DNA from: Poriferisodalis sp965208555
GTDB taxonomy: Bacteria; Actinomycetota; Acidimicrobiia; Acidimicrobiales; Poriferisodalaceae
Assembly: GCF_965208555.1 (NCBI RefSeq)
Contig: NZ_OZ242342.1
Location: 1,612,001-1,676,000, forward strand
Length of the DNA stretch: 64,000 nucleotides
Direction: 5' to 3'
Below are positions 1 to 8,489 of the stretch, in pieces. Within the stretch, counting starts at the first letter, position 1. Each line of letters starts with the position of its first letter. Below the pieces are notes generated by a model. It was not told the DNA's origin and did not search any database. It was given only the letters and a program-made list of their open reading frames with translations. Made by a program: the position numbers and the translations under genes.

Positions 1-339
1 GAGCTGGACGCCGTGTTCTGGTCGACGAAGGACCGCATCAGCGGGGCGGCGTTCCTGTCGGAGATCATCGCCACGTTCGGGCTGGTGATCGTGATCATCG
101 GCGTGGTGCGCTCGGGCAGGACCCAGTTCGTTGCCTTCGCCGTGGCCGCCTACATCGGCGGCGCCTACTTCTTCACCTCATCGACCAGCTTCGCCAACCC
201 GGCGGTGACCGTCGGCCGCATGTTCTCCGACACGTTCGCCGGCATCGCCCCGGCCAGCGCGCCGCTGTTCATCGTGGCGCAGCTCATCGGTGCGCTCTGC
301 GCCATCGGGGTGGCACGCATCACGCACCCGCAGCGCTGA
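1..339 (+). CDS. Aquaporin/MIP family channel, C-terminal part (5' end outside window)
   Basis: The open frame runs off the left edge, so only the last 112 residues are seen. They hold three hydrophobic stretches and the motif FANPAVTVGR, matching the second NPA half-helix of major intrinsic proteins, with an Arg after NPA as in the selectivity filter. The protein would be an inner-membrane water or small-solute channel. It ends in a short basic tail at TGA 337-339, eight bases before the converging hemB gene. Which solute it passes cannot be told from this half. Confidence 0.85.
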   Translation, partial: ELDAVFWSTKDRISGAAFLSEIIATFGLVIVIIGVVRSGRTQFVAFAVAAYIGGAYFFTSSTSFANPAVTVGRMFSDTFAGIAPASAPLFIVAQLIGALCAIGVARITHPQR

Positions 340-347
340 GCGGGGGG

Positions 348-1328
348 CTACTGCAGGGTCTCGGCGAACTCGCGTGCGAGGTAGGTGAGGATCAGATCGG
401 CACCGGCCCGCTTGATGGCCGTGAGGTGCTCGACTGCGGTGGCGTCCCCGTCGATCCAGCCGTTGGCGGCAGCGGCCTTGAGCATCGCGTACTCGCCCGA
501 CACGTGGTAGGCGGCCAGCGGCAGGTCGAAGCGGGCCCGTGCGGCAGCGATCACGTCCAGATAGGCCAGCGCCGGCTTCACCATGATGATGTCGGCGCCT
601 TCGGCGATGTCCAGCTCGATCTCAGCCATGGCCTCGCGGGCGTTGGCAGGATCCTGCTGGTAGCCCTTGCGGTCGCCGCCGCCCGCAATGGTCACATCCA
701 CGGCATCGCGGAACGGCCCGTACTCGGCTGAGGCGTACTTCGCCGAGTAGGCCATGATCGGCAGGTGCTCGAAGCCGTTGCGGTCGAGCGCTTGGCGGAT
801 CGCCCCGACCTGCCCGTCCATCATCCCCGACGGCCCCACCATGTCGGCGCCGGCCTCAGCCTGTGCCAGCGCAGTTCGCTGGTACAGCTCGAGCGTGGCG
901 TCATTGTCGACGTCGCCGGCATCGGTCAGCACCCCGCAGTGCCCATGGTCGGTGTACTCATCGACGCACAGGTCGGCGATGATCACCAGCTCCGAGCCGT
1001 GGTCGTCTCGCAGGTTGCGCAACGCCACCTGCACCACGCCGTCCGGGTTCCAGGCTTCGGAACCGACGGGGTCCTTGCGGGCGGGAAGCCCGAACAGGAT
1101 CACGCCGTTGATGCCGAGGTTGGCCAGCTCGTTCACTTCCTTGCGCAGCGACTCCTGGGTGTGCTGCACCACACCCGGCAGCGAGATGATCGGCTGCGGC
1201 TCGGTGGCGTCCTCACGCACAAACAGCGGGGCGATGAGGTCGCCCGGGTTGACCGTCGTCTCGGCAACAAGCCGGCGCAGTGCAGGGGTGCGGCGCAGCC
1301 GACGAAGGCGGCGAGACGGAAACGTCAC
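348..1328 (-). CDS. hemB: Porphobilinogen synthase (delta-aminolevulinate dehydratase)
   Basis: 326 aa, the normal length for HemB. The enzyme condenses two 5-aminolevulinate molecules to porphobilinogen in cytosolic haem synthesis. The two active-site lysines are visible: K197 in MAYSAKYAS and K251 in IMVKPALAYLD (Schiff base). The metal loop is DLCVDEYTDHGHCG, with Cys121 and Cys131 kept but Asp123 where classical zinc enzymes have the middle Cys. It is thus intermediate between the zinc and magnesium types, as I recall for actinobacterial HemB. Start is GTG at 1328. The gene is divergent from the lipoprotein gene at 1419. Confidence 0.96.
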   Translation of the reverse strand: MTFPSRRLRRLRRTPALRRLVAETTVNPGDLIAPLFVREDATEPQPIISLPGVVQHTQESLRKEVNELANLGINGVILFGLPARKDPVGSEAWNPDGVVQVALRNLRDDHGSELVIIADLCVDEYTDHGHCGVLTDAGDVDNDATLELYQRTALAQAEAGADMVGPSGMMDGQVGAIRQALDRNGFEHLPIMAYSAKYASAEYGPFRDAVDVTIAGGGDRKGYQQDPANAREAMAEIELDIAEGADIIMVKPALAYLDVIAAARARFDLPLAAYHVSGEYAMLKAAAANGWIDGDATAVEHLTAIKRAGADLILTYLAREFAETLQ

Positions 1329-1418
1329 CCTTCAATGCTATTGGCGGCAGCCTCGGGGCAGAGTCCGGCGTACGCCGCGCCACGCCGATCTCGACGCCCA
1401 TGACGTAAGTTCACCCGC

Positions 1419-2795
1419 GTGAAGACGGGACGGAGGGCCTCGGCGTTGCGCTGGATGCTCGTCGTGACCGTCGTGGTACTCGCAGCCACGGCGTGCACCG
1501 GCGTGGACGACGCGCCGGACGAAACCACGGAGGATGCTGCAACCACCACGGCGGCGCCTGAGCCGCCGCCGACAGCAACGGCTGCACCACCGACCACGAC
1601 CGAAGCGGCTGGTGCGGAGGATGGCGCCGGCATGGACGTCGAGGCTGAAGGTGAAACTGAGAGCGAGCCATTGCGGGAGGAGTACAAGTTCGATTGCGGC
1701 ACGTATTGCCTCGACGAGACCAGCGGGGTCGTCGGAGTCGAGCTTGCACCAGGACTGTGGCAGTGGGCCGCGAATTCGCGCGGCAACTGCCTGTACATCG
1801 CCGTTTCCCCGCACCCCCGACGGCCCGACGGGTCCTACGCGAGTCCAGTGGATGACATCTGGTGGCTGGATGCACGCGGCCCGGTCGTGCTCGCGGAGGG
1901 CGAGATAGTGCTGGGGTTCGCGCCCCAGCCGAACCACGACGAGATGGTGATTTCCACCAACCCTGTGCGGTGCTTCCTCGAACGAGTCGGCAGCTACACC
2001 AGCGGCATCGACGTCTATGCGCAGCGTCACGGCAGCGAGCGTGACCGCGACATGCCCGAACTTGACGACACAACAGATCTGGTCGGGGTCGACGAGGTCG
2101 ATAGCGAGGCTGATTGGACGTGCTACGCGCATGTCGGACCCGAACCCGCGACCCAGCTCGACTGGTCCAAGGCCTCCCCCGACGATCATGCCGGTGTGTC
2201 GTGTGTGGTCGGGGAGGGCATCGCTGCGGGCTGGTGGCGCTGGCACAACCCCAGCGACACCTGCAGATATCTGGTGACCCAAGACGCCGACGACCCTGAT
2301 CGTCATCGGCTGCGTCGGCGTGACGCATCTGAGCTCTTGCTGCTCACAGCGGGCGAGAGCGTGTGGGGTTACTCAGCGAGCGCAGACGATCTCGCGCCGT
2401 TCACGATCAGCACCACGGCGACCCAGTGCATCCTCGACTTCTTCGGTCCCGAGCGGTCGTGCTATGCGCATGCGCACACGGGCGCCGAACCGGCGACCGA
2501 GCTCGACTGGACGACGTACTCGCTCAGAGACCATCCCGATGTCTCGTGTGCGGTCGGGGAGGGCATCGCTGCGGGCTGGTGGCGCTGGCACAACCCCAGC
2601 GACACCTGCAGATACCTGGTCTTGCAGGAAACCGATGATCCCGACCAGCTCAGCCGGCGGGACGCATGGGAACCCGTGCTGCTCACCGCAGGAGAGCGCG
2701 TCCGGGGTTACTCGCACAGCGCAGATGACTATGCGCCGTTCCGGTACCAGACGAATTCGACAGAGTGCATCTTGCAGTTCGTCCGGCCTGAATAG
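1419..2795 (+). CDS. Secreted lipoprotein with three Cys/Trp-rich repeats, unknown function
   Basis: 458 aa. The N-terminus has a basic start, a hydrophobic stretch and a lipobox (LAATAC, Cys about residue 26), followed by an acidic Thr/Pro/Ala linker, so it is predicted to be lipid-anchored outside the cell. The rest is three repeats of about 100 residues, each with a Cys, then GxWxW, then a second Cys near the middle and a third at the end. Repeats 2 and 3 share GIAAGWWRWHNPSDTCRY exactly, and the DNA at 2209-2275 and 2554-2620 is almost identical, which indicates recent duplication or gene conversion. I do not recognise the family. The conserved Cys suggest disulfides. Start is GTG. Confidence 0.8.
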   Translation: MKTGRRASALRWMLVVTVVVLAATACTGVDDAPDETTEDAATTTAAPEPPPTATAAPPTTTEAAGAEDGAGMDVEAEGETESEPLREEYKFDCGTYCLDETSGVVGVELAPGLWQWAANSRGNCLYIAVSPHPRRPDGSYASPVDDIWWLDARGPVVLAEGEIVLGFAPQPNHDEMVISTNPVRCFLERVGSYTSGIDVYAQRHGSERDRDMPELDDTTDLVGVDEVDSEADWTCYAHVGPEPATQLDWSKASPDDHAGVSCVVGEGIAAGWWRWHNPSDTCRYLVTQDADDPDRHRLRRRDASELLLLTAGESVWGYSASADDLAPFTISTTATQCILDFFGPERSCYAHAHTGAEPATELDWTTYSLRDHPDVSCAVGEGIAAGWWRWHNPSDTCRYLVLQETDDPDQLSRRDAWEPVLLTAGERVRGYSHSADDYAPFRYQTNSTECILQFVRPE

Positions 2796-2890
2796 GACCA
2801 GCAGGTTCGGGCAGAACGGTGCCGCCGGGCGGCGTGCGCCGGGCAGCACGACCGTGACACCGGATTGATGCGTGGCATAGGTTCGCTGGC

Positions 2891-3406
2891 GTGGAAATCG
2901 GTTCCCGAGCGTGGTGCGCTGCGATGTCCGAGGTGCTCGCCGACGTGGAGCTGCCCGAGGTGCACGCCACCGTGGAGCAGCGGATCGGCGACGGCAACGG
3001 CGGACCGGTGGTTGCGTACCGGCTCGTGTTGGACAGCGGGCGAGCACACCTCGAGCCGGTGCCTGACGGCGCGGACGTCAGCAATGCCGACGGTGCCGAT
3101 GGTGCCGATGGTCCTGATGGGGCCGACGAGGCCGAGGGGACCGCGGATGCTGATGACCGGACCGTGGTGATGAGCCAATCCCGGGAAACCGCCACAGCCG
3201 TGCGGCGGGGGGAGCTCGGTGCGCTGGCGGCGATGCAGGCGGGCCTCATCAAGATCAGCGGCGACGTGCGAGTACTGATCGCCGCTGCCGAGGCGCTGGC
3301 CGTGGTGGACGCGGCCCTGGGCGCAGCGCTCGCCGGTGAGCAGGACGGCGCACCCAGCAACGGCGCCGATGACCGCGACGATCCGGCCAGCGGCGCCGGA
3401 GGCTGA
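2891..3406 (+). CDS. SCP2-like (sterol-carrier) domain protein, putative
   Basis: 171 aa from GTG 2891. An ATG at 2924 (residue 12) is an equally good start, since neither has a clear ribosome-binding site. Residues 20-60 and 95-140 resemble an SCP2 fold: a YRLVLDSG strand early, and LGALAAMQAGLIKISGDVRV late, like the typical segment in which a hydrophobic tunnel closes. Between them is a low-complexity Asp/Ala/Gly insert (GADGADGADGPDGADEAEG) that is unusual for the family. It ends six bases before the DNA glycosylase start, so the two are probably cotranscribed. Lipid binding is inferred only from the weak fold match. Confidence 0.55.
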   Translation: MEIGSRAWCAAMSEVLADVELPEVHATVEQRIGDGNGGPVVAYRLVLDSGRAHLEPVPDGADVSNADGADGADGPDGADEAEGTADADDRTVVMSQSRETATAVRRGELGALAAMQAGLIKISGDVRVLIAAAEALAVVDAALGAALAGEQDGAPSNGADDRDDPASGAGG

Positions 3407-3412
3407 CGGCTC

Positions 3413-4291
3413 GTGCCCGAGATACCTGAGATCCGGGCGCACGCCGAACGATTGGAGGCGCTGGCGGCCGGCGGGGTGCTCAAGCGGTTCGAGCCGCTGT
3501 CGTTCACGGCGCTCAAGACCGCCAGCCCGCAGCCGAACGACGCCGTCGGCTGGTCGCTCGAACGCATTAGCCAGCGAGCCAAGTTCCTGCTGCTGCACCT
3601 CGCTCCCCCGTCGAGTGATTCCGACAGCGGCAACGCAGGCCTGACGTTCGTGGTGCACCTGATGCAGGGCGGCCGGCTGCGGGTGCTGGAGCCCGACGCC
3701 AAGCGACCGCGCCGGCCCCGCGATGGGCTGGCCCGCTTCGAGTTCGAGAGCGGGCTGGGGCTGATGCTCACCGAGCCGGGCACGCAGAAGCGGGCAGGCG
3801 TGTGGGTGCTGGCTGGCGATGTTCACGCAGCTGAGCCGCTGGCCGGGCTGGGGCCCGAAGCCACCGAGGTGGACACAGCGGGCATGGCTGAGCTCATGGC
3901 GGCGCATCCGGCGCGCTTGCACAACTTCCTGCGCGACCAGCGGGTGATGTCCGGGCTCGGGCGGCGGCTGGCGAACGAGGTCTGCCACCGGGCGAAGCTG
4001 TCGCCGTTCGCACCCACCGGCCGGATGGACAGCGAGGGCGTCGAGGCCGTCGTGGCCGCCATCGGCGCCGTCGTCGACGAGTCACTGGCCGCCGAACGGG
4101 AACTCCCCCAGATGAGCCGGTCCGCTGAGCGCCCCTCGGCGGTGCATGCCCGCACCGGCCAGCCGTGCCCCGTCTGCGGCGACGTAGTGCGAGCCGTCGA
4201 GTACCGCGACTACACCGTCAGTTACTGCGCCGGCTGCCAGACCAGCGGCCGCATCCTGGCCGACAACACCACCAGCAAGTTCCTCCGCTAG
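3413..4291 (+). CDS. Fpg/Nei-family DNA glycosylase/AP lyase
   Basis: 292 aa, a usual length. Members remove oxidised bases and nick abasic sites in base-excision repair. Present are the N-terminal Pro2-Glu3 catalytic pair (MPEIPEI; Pro becomes the nucleophile after Met removal), Lys57 in RAKFLLLHL, the helix-two-turn-helix around residues 168-200 (HNFLRDQRVMSGLGRRLANE), and a C-terminal four-Cys zinc finger (C252, C255, C272, C275) followed by the conserved Arg280. The GTG start at 3413 is fixed by the need for Pro at position 2. The match does not decide between Fpg (8-oxoG) and Nei-like specificity. Confidence 0.92.
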   Translation: MPEIPEIRAHAERLEALAAGGVLKRFEPLSFTALKTASPQPNDAVGWSLERISQRAKFLLLHLAPPSSDSDSGNAGLTFVVHLMQGGRLRVLEPDAKRPRRPRDGLARFEFESGLGLMLTEPGTQKRAGVWVLAGDVHAAEPLAGLGPEATEVDTAGMAELMAAHPARLHNFLRDQRVMSGLGRRLANEVCHRAKLSPFAPTGRMDSEGVEAVVAAIGAVVDESLAAERELPQMSRSAERPSAVHARTGQPCPVCGDVVRAVEYRDYTVSYCAGCQTSGRILADNTTSKFLR

Positions 4292-4336
4292 ATGCGCCCC
4301 GGTACGCGGAACGGGCGCCGGTTACGCTCCTGCGCC

Positions 4337-5005
4337 ATGACTGAAACTGGACTGAGACTGGGCCTGTCGGCCGACGAAGTGCTGCAGACCACCCGGGCAG
4401 TGCGCAAGCGGCTCGACTTCGACCGGCCGGTGCCCGAATCGGTGCTGCGGGAGTGCGTCGAGCTGGCCGTGCAGGCCCCGACGGGCTCGAACATGCAGGG
4501 CTGGCACTTCGTGTTCGTCACCGAGCGCGACAAAATCGAGGCCATCTCGGCGCTGTACAAGAAGGGCTTCGACGCCTACCGCAACAGCCCCATGTACGCC
4601 GGCCGGGTAGGCGAGGGCTTGGGCGCCCAGCGCGAGGCGCAGCAGGCGCGGGTGACCTCGTCGGCGGAGTTCCTGTCAGAGAACATGCACCGCAGCCCGG
4701 TGCTGTTCCTGCCCTGCATCACCGGCCGCACCGACGACGCCCGCATGATGGTGGGCCAGGCCGGCTCGATCATCCCCGCAGCGTGGAGCTTCATGCTGGC
4801 CGCCCGTGAACGCGGCCTGGGCACCTGCTGGACCACGCTGCACCTCGGCTACGAGAAGGAAGCCGCGGAGATCCTCGGCATCCCCTACGACAAGGTGCGG
4901 CAGTACGCGCTGAGCCCGGTGGCCTACACCGTGGGCACCGAGTTCAAGCTGGCCACTCGCACCGATCTCGACTCGGTGATGAGCTGGAACTCCTGGAGCC
5001 GCTGA
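4337..5005 (+). CDS. Nitroreductase family flavoprotein
   Basis: 222 aa from ATG 4337. An in-frame ATG upstream at 4292 would add 15 residues that do not resemble the family. The sequence shows nitroreductase features: TTRAVRKRLDFDRPVPESVLRECVELAVQAPTGSNMQGWHF, with the N-terminal Arg and the AP(T/S)GSN segment that binds FMN phosphate, and GLGTCWTTLHLGYE near the end. Such enzymes use NAD(P)H to reduce nitro compounds, quinones or other acceptors in the cytosol. The substrate is unknown. The stop overlaps the region of the next start (one base gap), so it is cotranscribed with the two SDR genes. Confidence 0.88.
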   Translation: MTETGLRLGLSADEVLQTTRAVRKRLDFDRPVPESVLRECVELAVQAPTGSNMQGWHFVFVTERDKIEAISALYKKGFDAYRNSPMYAGRVGEGLGAQREAQQARVTSSAEFLSENMHRSPVLFLPCITGRTDDARMMVGQAGSIIPAAWSFMLAARERGLGTCWTTLHLGYEKEAAEILGIPYDKVRQYALSPVAYTVGTEFKLATRTDLDSVMSWNSWSR

Positions 5006-5006
5006 G

Positions 5007-5804
5007 ATGGCCGATCAGAGGCCAGCTGCCGAGTCGAACGCAGCGCTGTTCGACCTGTCGGGCCGGGTGGCGGTGGTCACCGGCGGTTCGCGGGGGCTGG
5101 GCCGCGAGATGGTGCTGGCGTTCGCCCGGGCCGGTGCCGACGTGGTGATCGCCTCGCGCAAGCTCGACAACTGCGAGGCGCTGGCCAAAGAGGTCGAGGC
5201 CGAGACCGGCCAGCGGGCGCTGCCGGTGGAGTGCCACGTGGGCTACTGGGACCAGAACGACGCCCTGTGCGAGCGTGTCTACGACGAGTTCGACCACTGC
5301 GAGGTGCTGGTGAACAACGCCGGCCTGTCGCCCCTGTACCCGTCGCTGTACGAGGTGTCCGAGGCGCTGTTCGACAAGGTCATCGACGTGAACCTGAAGG
5401 GCCCGTTCCGGGCCTCGGCGGTGTTCGGCAAGCGCATGTACGAAGCCGGGGGCGGCTCGATCATCAACGTGAGCTCGGTGGCGGCCGTGGCGCCCTCGCC
5501 CAACGAGACGGCCTACGGGGCGGCCAAGGCGGGCATCCACGCCATCACGCAGTCGTTCGCCCGCGAGTACGCGCCCCGCGTGCGGGTGAACTGCATCATG
5601 CCCGGGCCGTTCCTCACCGACATCTCCAAGGCCTGGGACATGGACGCGTTCAACGAGCGGGCCGAGAACGAGATCGCGCTGGGCCGCGGCGGCGAAGCCG
5701 ATGAGGTGGTGGGCGCTGCGCTCTACTTCGCCTCGGAGGCGTCGAGCTACACCACCGGCTCAGTGCTCAAGATCGACGGCGGCACCGCCTGGCAGACCGG
5801 CTGA
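5007..5804 (+). CDS. Short-chain dehydrogenase/reductase (SDR)
   Basis: 265 aa classical SDR, NAD(P)-dependent. Cofactor motif TGGSRGLG is at residues 25-32, NNAG at 103-106, and the catalytic Ser157, Tyr170 and Lys174 (YGAAKAG) are present. The C-terminal strand YTTGSVLKIDGGTAW is typical of the family. The gene starts one base after the nitroreductase stop, so the two are probably translationally coupled. The substrate cannot be inferred. With the nitroreductase and the second SDR it may form a small catabolic or detoxification operon. Confidence 0.93.
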   Translation: MADQRPAAESNAALFDLSGRVAVVTGGSRGLGREMVLAFARAGADVVIASRKLDNCEALAKEVEAETGQRALPVECHVGYWDQNDALCERVYDEFDHCEVLVNNAGLSPLYPSLYEVSEALFDKVIDVNLKGPFRASAVFGKRMYEAGGGSIINVSSVAAVAPSPNETAYGAAKAGIHAITQSFAREYAPRVRVNCIMPGPFLTDISKAWDMDAFNERAENEIALGRGGEADEVVGAALYFASEASSYTTGSVLKIDGGTAWQTG

Positions 5805-5845
5805 GCAGGCCGCACGCCGCGGACAACGGCGCGCGGCACAACCGA

Positions 5846-5890
5846 ATTCAGCGAGCACAGATTCAACGAGGACACATTCAACGAGGAGAT
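5846..5890 (+). repeat. Three tandem 15-bp repeats ending in a ribosome-binding site
   Basis: Three consecutive 15-bp units (attcagcgagcacag, attcaacgaggacac, attcaacgaggagat) lie in the gap between the two SDR genes. The last unit supplies the GAGGAG ribosome-binding site for the GTG at 5896. The unit length is a multiple of three, so an upstream frame passes through it without a stop. Confidence 0.7.
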
Positions 5891-5895
5891 TTGCT

Positions 5896-6684
5896 GTGGG
5901 GACGACGAAGCGACTGTCGACATTGAACCGGTCGATCGAGGGCCGGGTGGCGCTGATCACCGGTGCGGGCATGGGCCAGGGCCGGGCCACGGCCCACCTG
6001 TTCGCCGACGAGGGGGCGCACGTGGCGGTCACCGACCTGGGCCAAGCCGAGGTGGATGCCGTGGTGGCCGAGATCAACGACGCCGGCGGCTCGGCCGCGG
6101 GCTGGACGATGGACGTGGCCAACCGTGACCGGGTCAACCAGGTCACCGCAGAGGTGGCCGAGCGGTTCGGCGGCATCGACCATCTCATCAACAACGCTGG
6201 CATCTCCCGTTTCTCGCCGATCGACGACGAGGGCTACGAGGACAACTGGGCCATCTCGCTCGAGGTGCTGCTGACCGCGCACACCTACACCGTGCGTGCG
6301 GCCCTGCCGTACCTGCGCCAGTCGGACGCGGCCCGCATCGTGAACATCGCCTCCACCGAGGGCTGGGGCGCCACCAAGTTCGGCTCGCCCTACACGGCCG
6401 CCAAGCACGGCGTGATCGGCCTCACCAAGTCACTGGCCGTGGAGCTGGGCCGCGAGGCCATCACGGTCAACTGCATCTGCCCCGGCCCGATCCGCACCGC
6501 CATGACGGCGGAGATCTCCGAGGAGCACAAGACCATCTTCGCCAAGCGCCGCACGGCGCTGGGTCGCTACGCCGAGCCCGAGGAAGTGGCCCACGGCACG
6601 CTCAACTTCTGCCTGCCCGCCAGCCAGTACATGACCGGCGCGGTGCTCCCCGTAGACGGCGGCCTCCTCATCAAGAACGCCTGA
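5896..6684 (+). CDS. Short-chain dehydrogenase/reductase (SDR)
   Basis: 262 aa from GTG 5896, chosen because GAGGAG at 5883-5888 sits eight bases upstream. The longer in-frame extension has no family similarity. TGAGMGQG is the cofactor loop (22-29), NNAGIS the structural motif (99-104), and Ser153, Tyr166, Lys170 (YTAAKHG) the catalytic residues. The end YMTGAVLPVDGGLLI is typical. It differs clearly from the preceding SDR and is not a recent duplicate. Substrate unknown. Confidence 0.93.
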   Translation: MGTTKRLSTLNRSIEGRVALITGAGMGQGRATAHLFADEGAHVAVTDLGQAEVDAVVAEINDAGGSAAGWTMDVANRDRVNQVTAEVAERFGGIDHLINNAGISRFSPIDDEGYEDNWAISLEVLLTAHTYTVRAALPYLRQSDAARIVNIASTEGWGATKFGSPYTAAKHGVIGLTKSLAVELGREAITVNCICPGPIRTAMTAEISEEHKTIFAKRRTALGRYAEPEEVAHGTLNFCLPASQYMTGAVLPVDGGLLIKNA

Positions 6685-6733
6685 CCGCGTCCGTCGTCCG
6701 GCCGATGCCGGATTGGCGGCGCCCGGCCGGTGC

Positions 6734-8368
6734 TTACTGAATGAGGGTGATCGACAGGGAGGCGGGCATGCCTTCGGCGTCGAGGGTGAGCGTGCCCGAG
6801 ATGGTGCCTCGCTCGGCCAGCGGCAGCGACTCGGTGCCGGTGGCGGTGAAGAAGCCGGTCATGGCCAGCGAGCCGTCGTCGTTCGCCGTGCCGCGGGCGG
6901 CCAGGCGCATCTCGGCAGACGCACCGTCGTCGCCGGGGGCGAACACCAGCAAAGCGCTGAAGCGGCGCTCGTCGATCGCCGGGTCGGCAGCCTCCAGCGA
7001 TGCCGAGCTGGGCGAGATCACCGCAACCGACTCGGTGGTGGTGATCGACTCGGAGGTCTCCTGATCGCCATCGGTGATCGTGGTCGTCGTCGTGACCTGC
7101 AACGCCAGCGAACCGGCCACGTCGTAGCGGTCGGCACCCGACGGCGTGAACGTCAACTGGGCGCCCTGGACGCTGCTGCTGTCGCTCACCGTGGTCTCGG
7201 GATCGGGATTGATCACGACCTCGGACGCGACTCTCGTCTCGATGATCTCCGGCACGGCTTCAGCCGTCGTCTCTGAGACCTGGACGCCGTCGTCGACCGC
7301 AGGTGCGGCAACAACAGCAGCAGCCGACGCCTCAACCACCTGCGGGGCTGCTTCGGGCTCAGGAGCGGCTGCCACGGCGGCCGGCGCCGACACGGCGGAG
7401 CCCTCGGCACCAGCCGGATCACTCACGTCGGCGACACCGCTCGCCGGAACAGCGGCGGGCACCACGACAGGCGCATCGGGTGCCGGCAACGCCACGGCCA
7501 GCGGCGTCAGCACCTCCATGACCGAGTCGGGCAGCACCCGGTCGGCCGCCTTGTGCACCGGCGAGTCGACCGTCGGGGCGATCACTGCGGTCGCCAACCC
7601 GAAGCCGACTGCGGCCTTTGCCACCACCGGCACGCCGACGGTCGCGGCATTCGCCGTCGCAGCCGCCGCACGCGACGCCATCGGGGCTGCCTCGGTCAGC
7701 ACCGGCATGGCCGAGTTCAGTGCGGCACGGCCGGCACCGGGCGAAGACTGGCTGGTCACCGCGGCAGCGGCACGCTCGCCGCGACGCAGCAGTCCGATCA
7801 GCGCCACCGGCGCAGCGGCCGCCAGCTTCAGGGCAGCGCGGACAGCACTGCGTGCCCTGGACACCCGTGCCCGGGCGTTCTCCTCGGACACACCGGCCTT
7901 GGCGGCGACCTCCTCGTAGCTCAGCTCTTCGACGAAGCGCAGCATGAGCGCCTCGCGGTACTGCTCGGACAGATTGTCGACGGCGTCGGCCAGCTCTGAA
8001 TCGTCGATGTCGAGACCGAGCTCGTCCTCGATGGTCGACGGCGGGTTCAGCGCCCGGTCGTTCGACGCGAACCGCTCGGTCTTCTCGCCCTCCCGGCGCT
8101 TACGGTTGCCCTCGTCGCTGCAGACGTTCGACAGGATGCGGTGCAGCCACGGACCGACCAGGTAGTTGCCGTTGAAGCGCGGCATGGCACGCAGCGCCCG
8201 CACCAACGCCTCCTGCACGGCGTCCTCAGCCGCCTCGGGACAACCGAGCTTGCGGCGCGCGTGACCGAGCAGCTGCGGTCGGTACTCCCGCACCAGCTCG
8301 GCGAACGCATCATCGTCGCCGGCCTGGTACGCGAGGACCAGATCTCTGTCTTCAAGGCGCAGGGCCAT
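6734..8368 (-). CDS. ECF-type sigma factor fused to a membrane segment and C-terminal extracytoplasmic domain
   Basis: 544 aa from ATG 8368; an in-frame upstream start adds 23 residues that precede the sigma domain. Residues 1-60 carry sigma region 2 (DAFAELVREYRPQLL, AEDAVQEALVRALRAMPRF). Residues about 125-180 carry region 4 (LSEQYREALMLRFVEELSYEEVAAKAGVSEENARARVSRA). After this come an Ala-rich stretch, a possible transmembrane segment (VGVPVVAKAAVGFGLATAVI), a long Ala/Pro/Val linker, and a beta-rich Thr/Ser domain of about 130 residues to the end. Normal ECF factors stop near 190 aa. Membrane tethering and sensing by the tail are inferences. No separate anti-sigma gene is adjacent. Confidence 0.8.
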   Translation of the reverse strand: MALRLEDRDLVLAYQAGDDDAFAELVREYRPQLLGHARRKLGCPEAAEDAVQEALVRALRAMPRFNGNYLVGPWLHRILSNVCSDEGNRKRREGEKTERFASNDRALNPPSTIEDELGLDIDDSELADAVDNLSEQYREALMLRFVEELSYEEVAAKAGVSEENARARVSRARSAVRAALKLAAAAPVALIGLLRRGERAAAAVTSQSSPGAGRAALNSAMPVLTEAAPMASRAAAATANAATVGVPVVAKAAVGFGLATAVIAPTVDSPVHKAADRVLPDSVMEVLTPLAVALPAPDAPVVVPAAVPASGVADVSDPAGAEGSAVSAPAAVAAAPEPEAAPQVVEASAAAVVAAPAVDDGVQVSETTAEAVPEIIETRVASEVVINPDPETTVSDSSSVQGAQLTFTPSGADRYDVAGSLALQVTTTTTITDGDQETSESITTTESVAVISPSSASLEAADPAIDERRFSALLVFAPGDDGASAEMRLAARGTANDDGSLAMTGFFTATGTESLPLAERGTISGTLTLDAEGMPASLSITLIQ

Positions 8369-8489
8369 AGCAGTCACGCGTGGGAACAGCAGGAGCGCCA
8401 TCGCTCCCGTCAAGCACGATGCTACCGCGACCCCCAAGCAGGCTCGCCGTCACATTTTCGCGACCCCGGCAGTTGCGCCCGACGCCGCG

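Noticed and set aside
348..1328. HemB metal-site change (Asp123) as an unusual enzyme
   Set aside because: This Cys-Asp-Cys form is, as far as I recall, usual in actinobacterial HemB.
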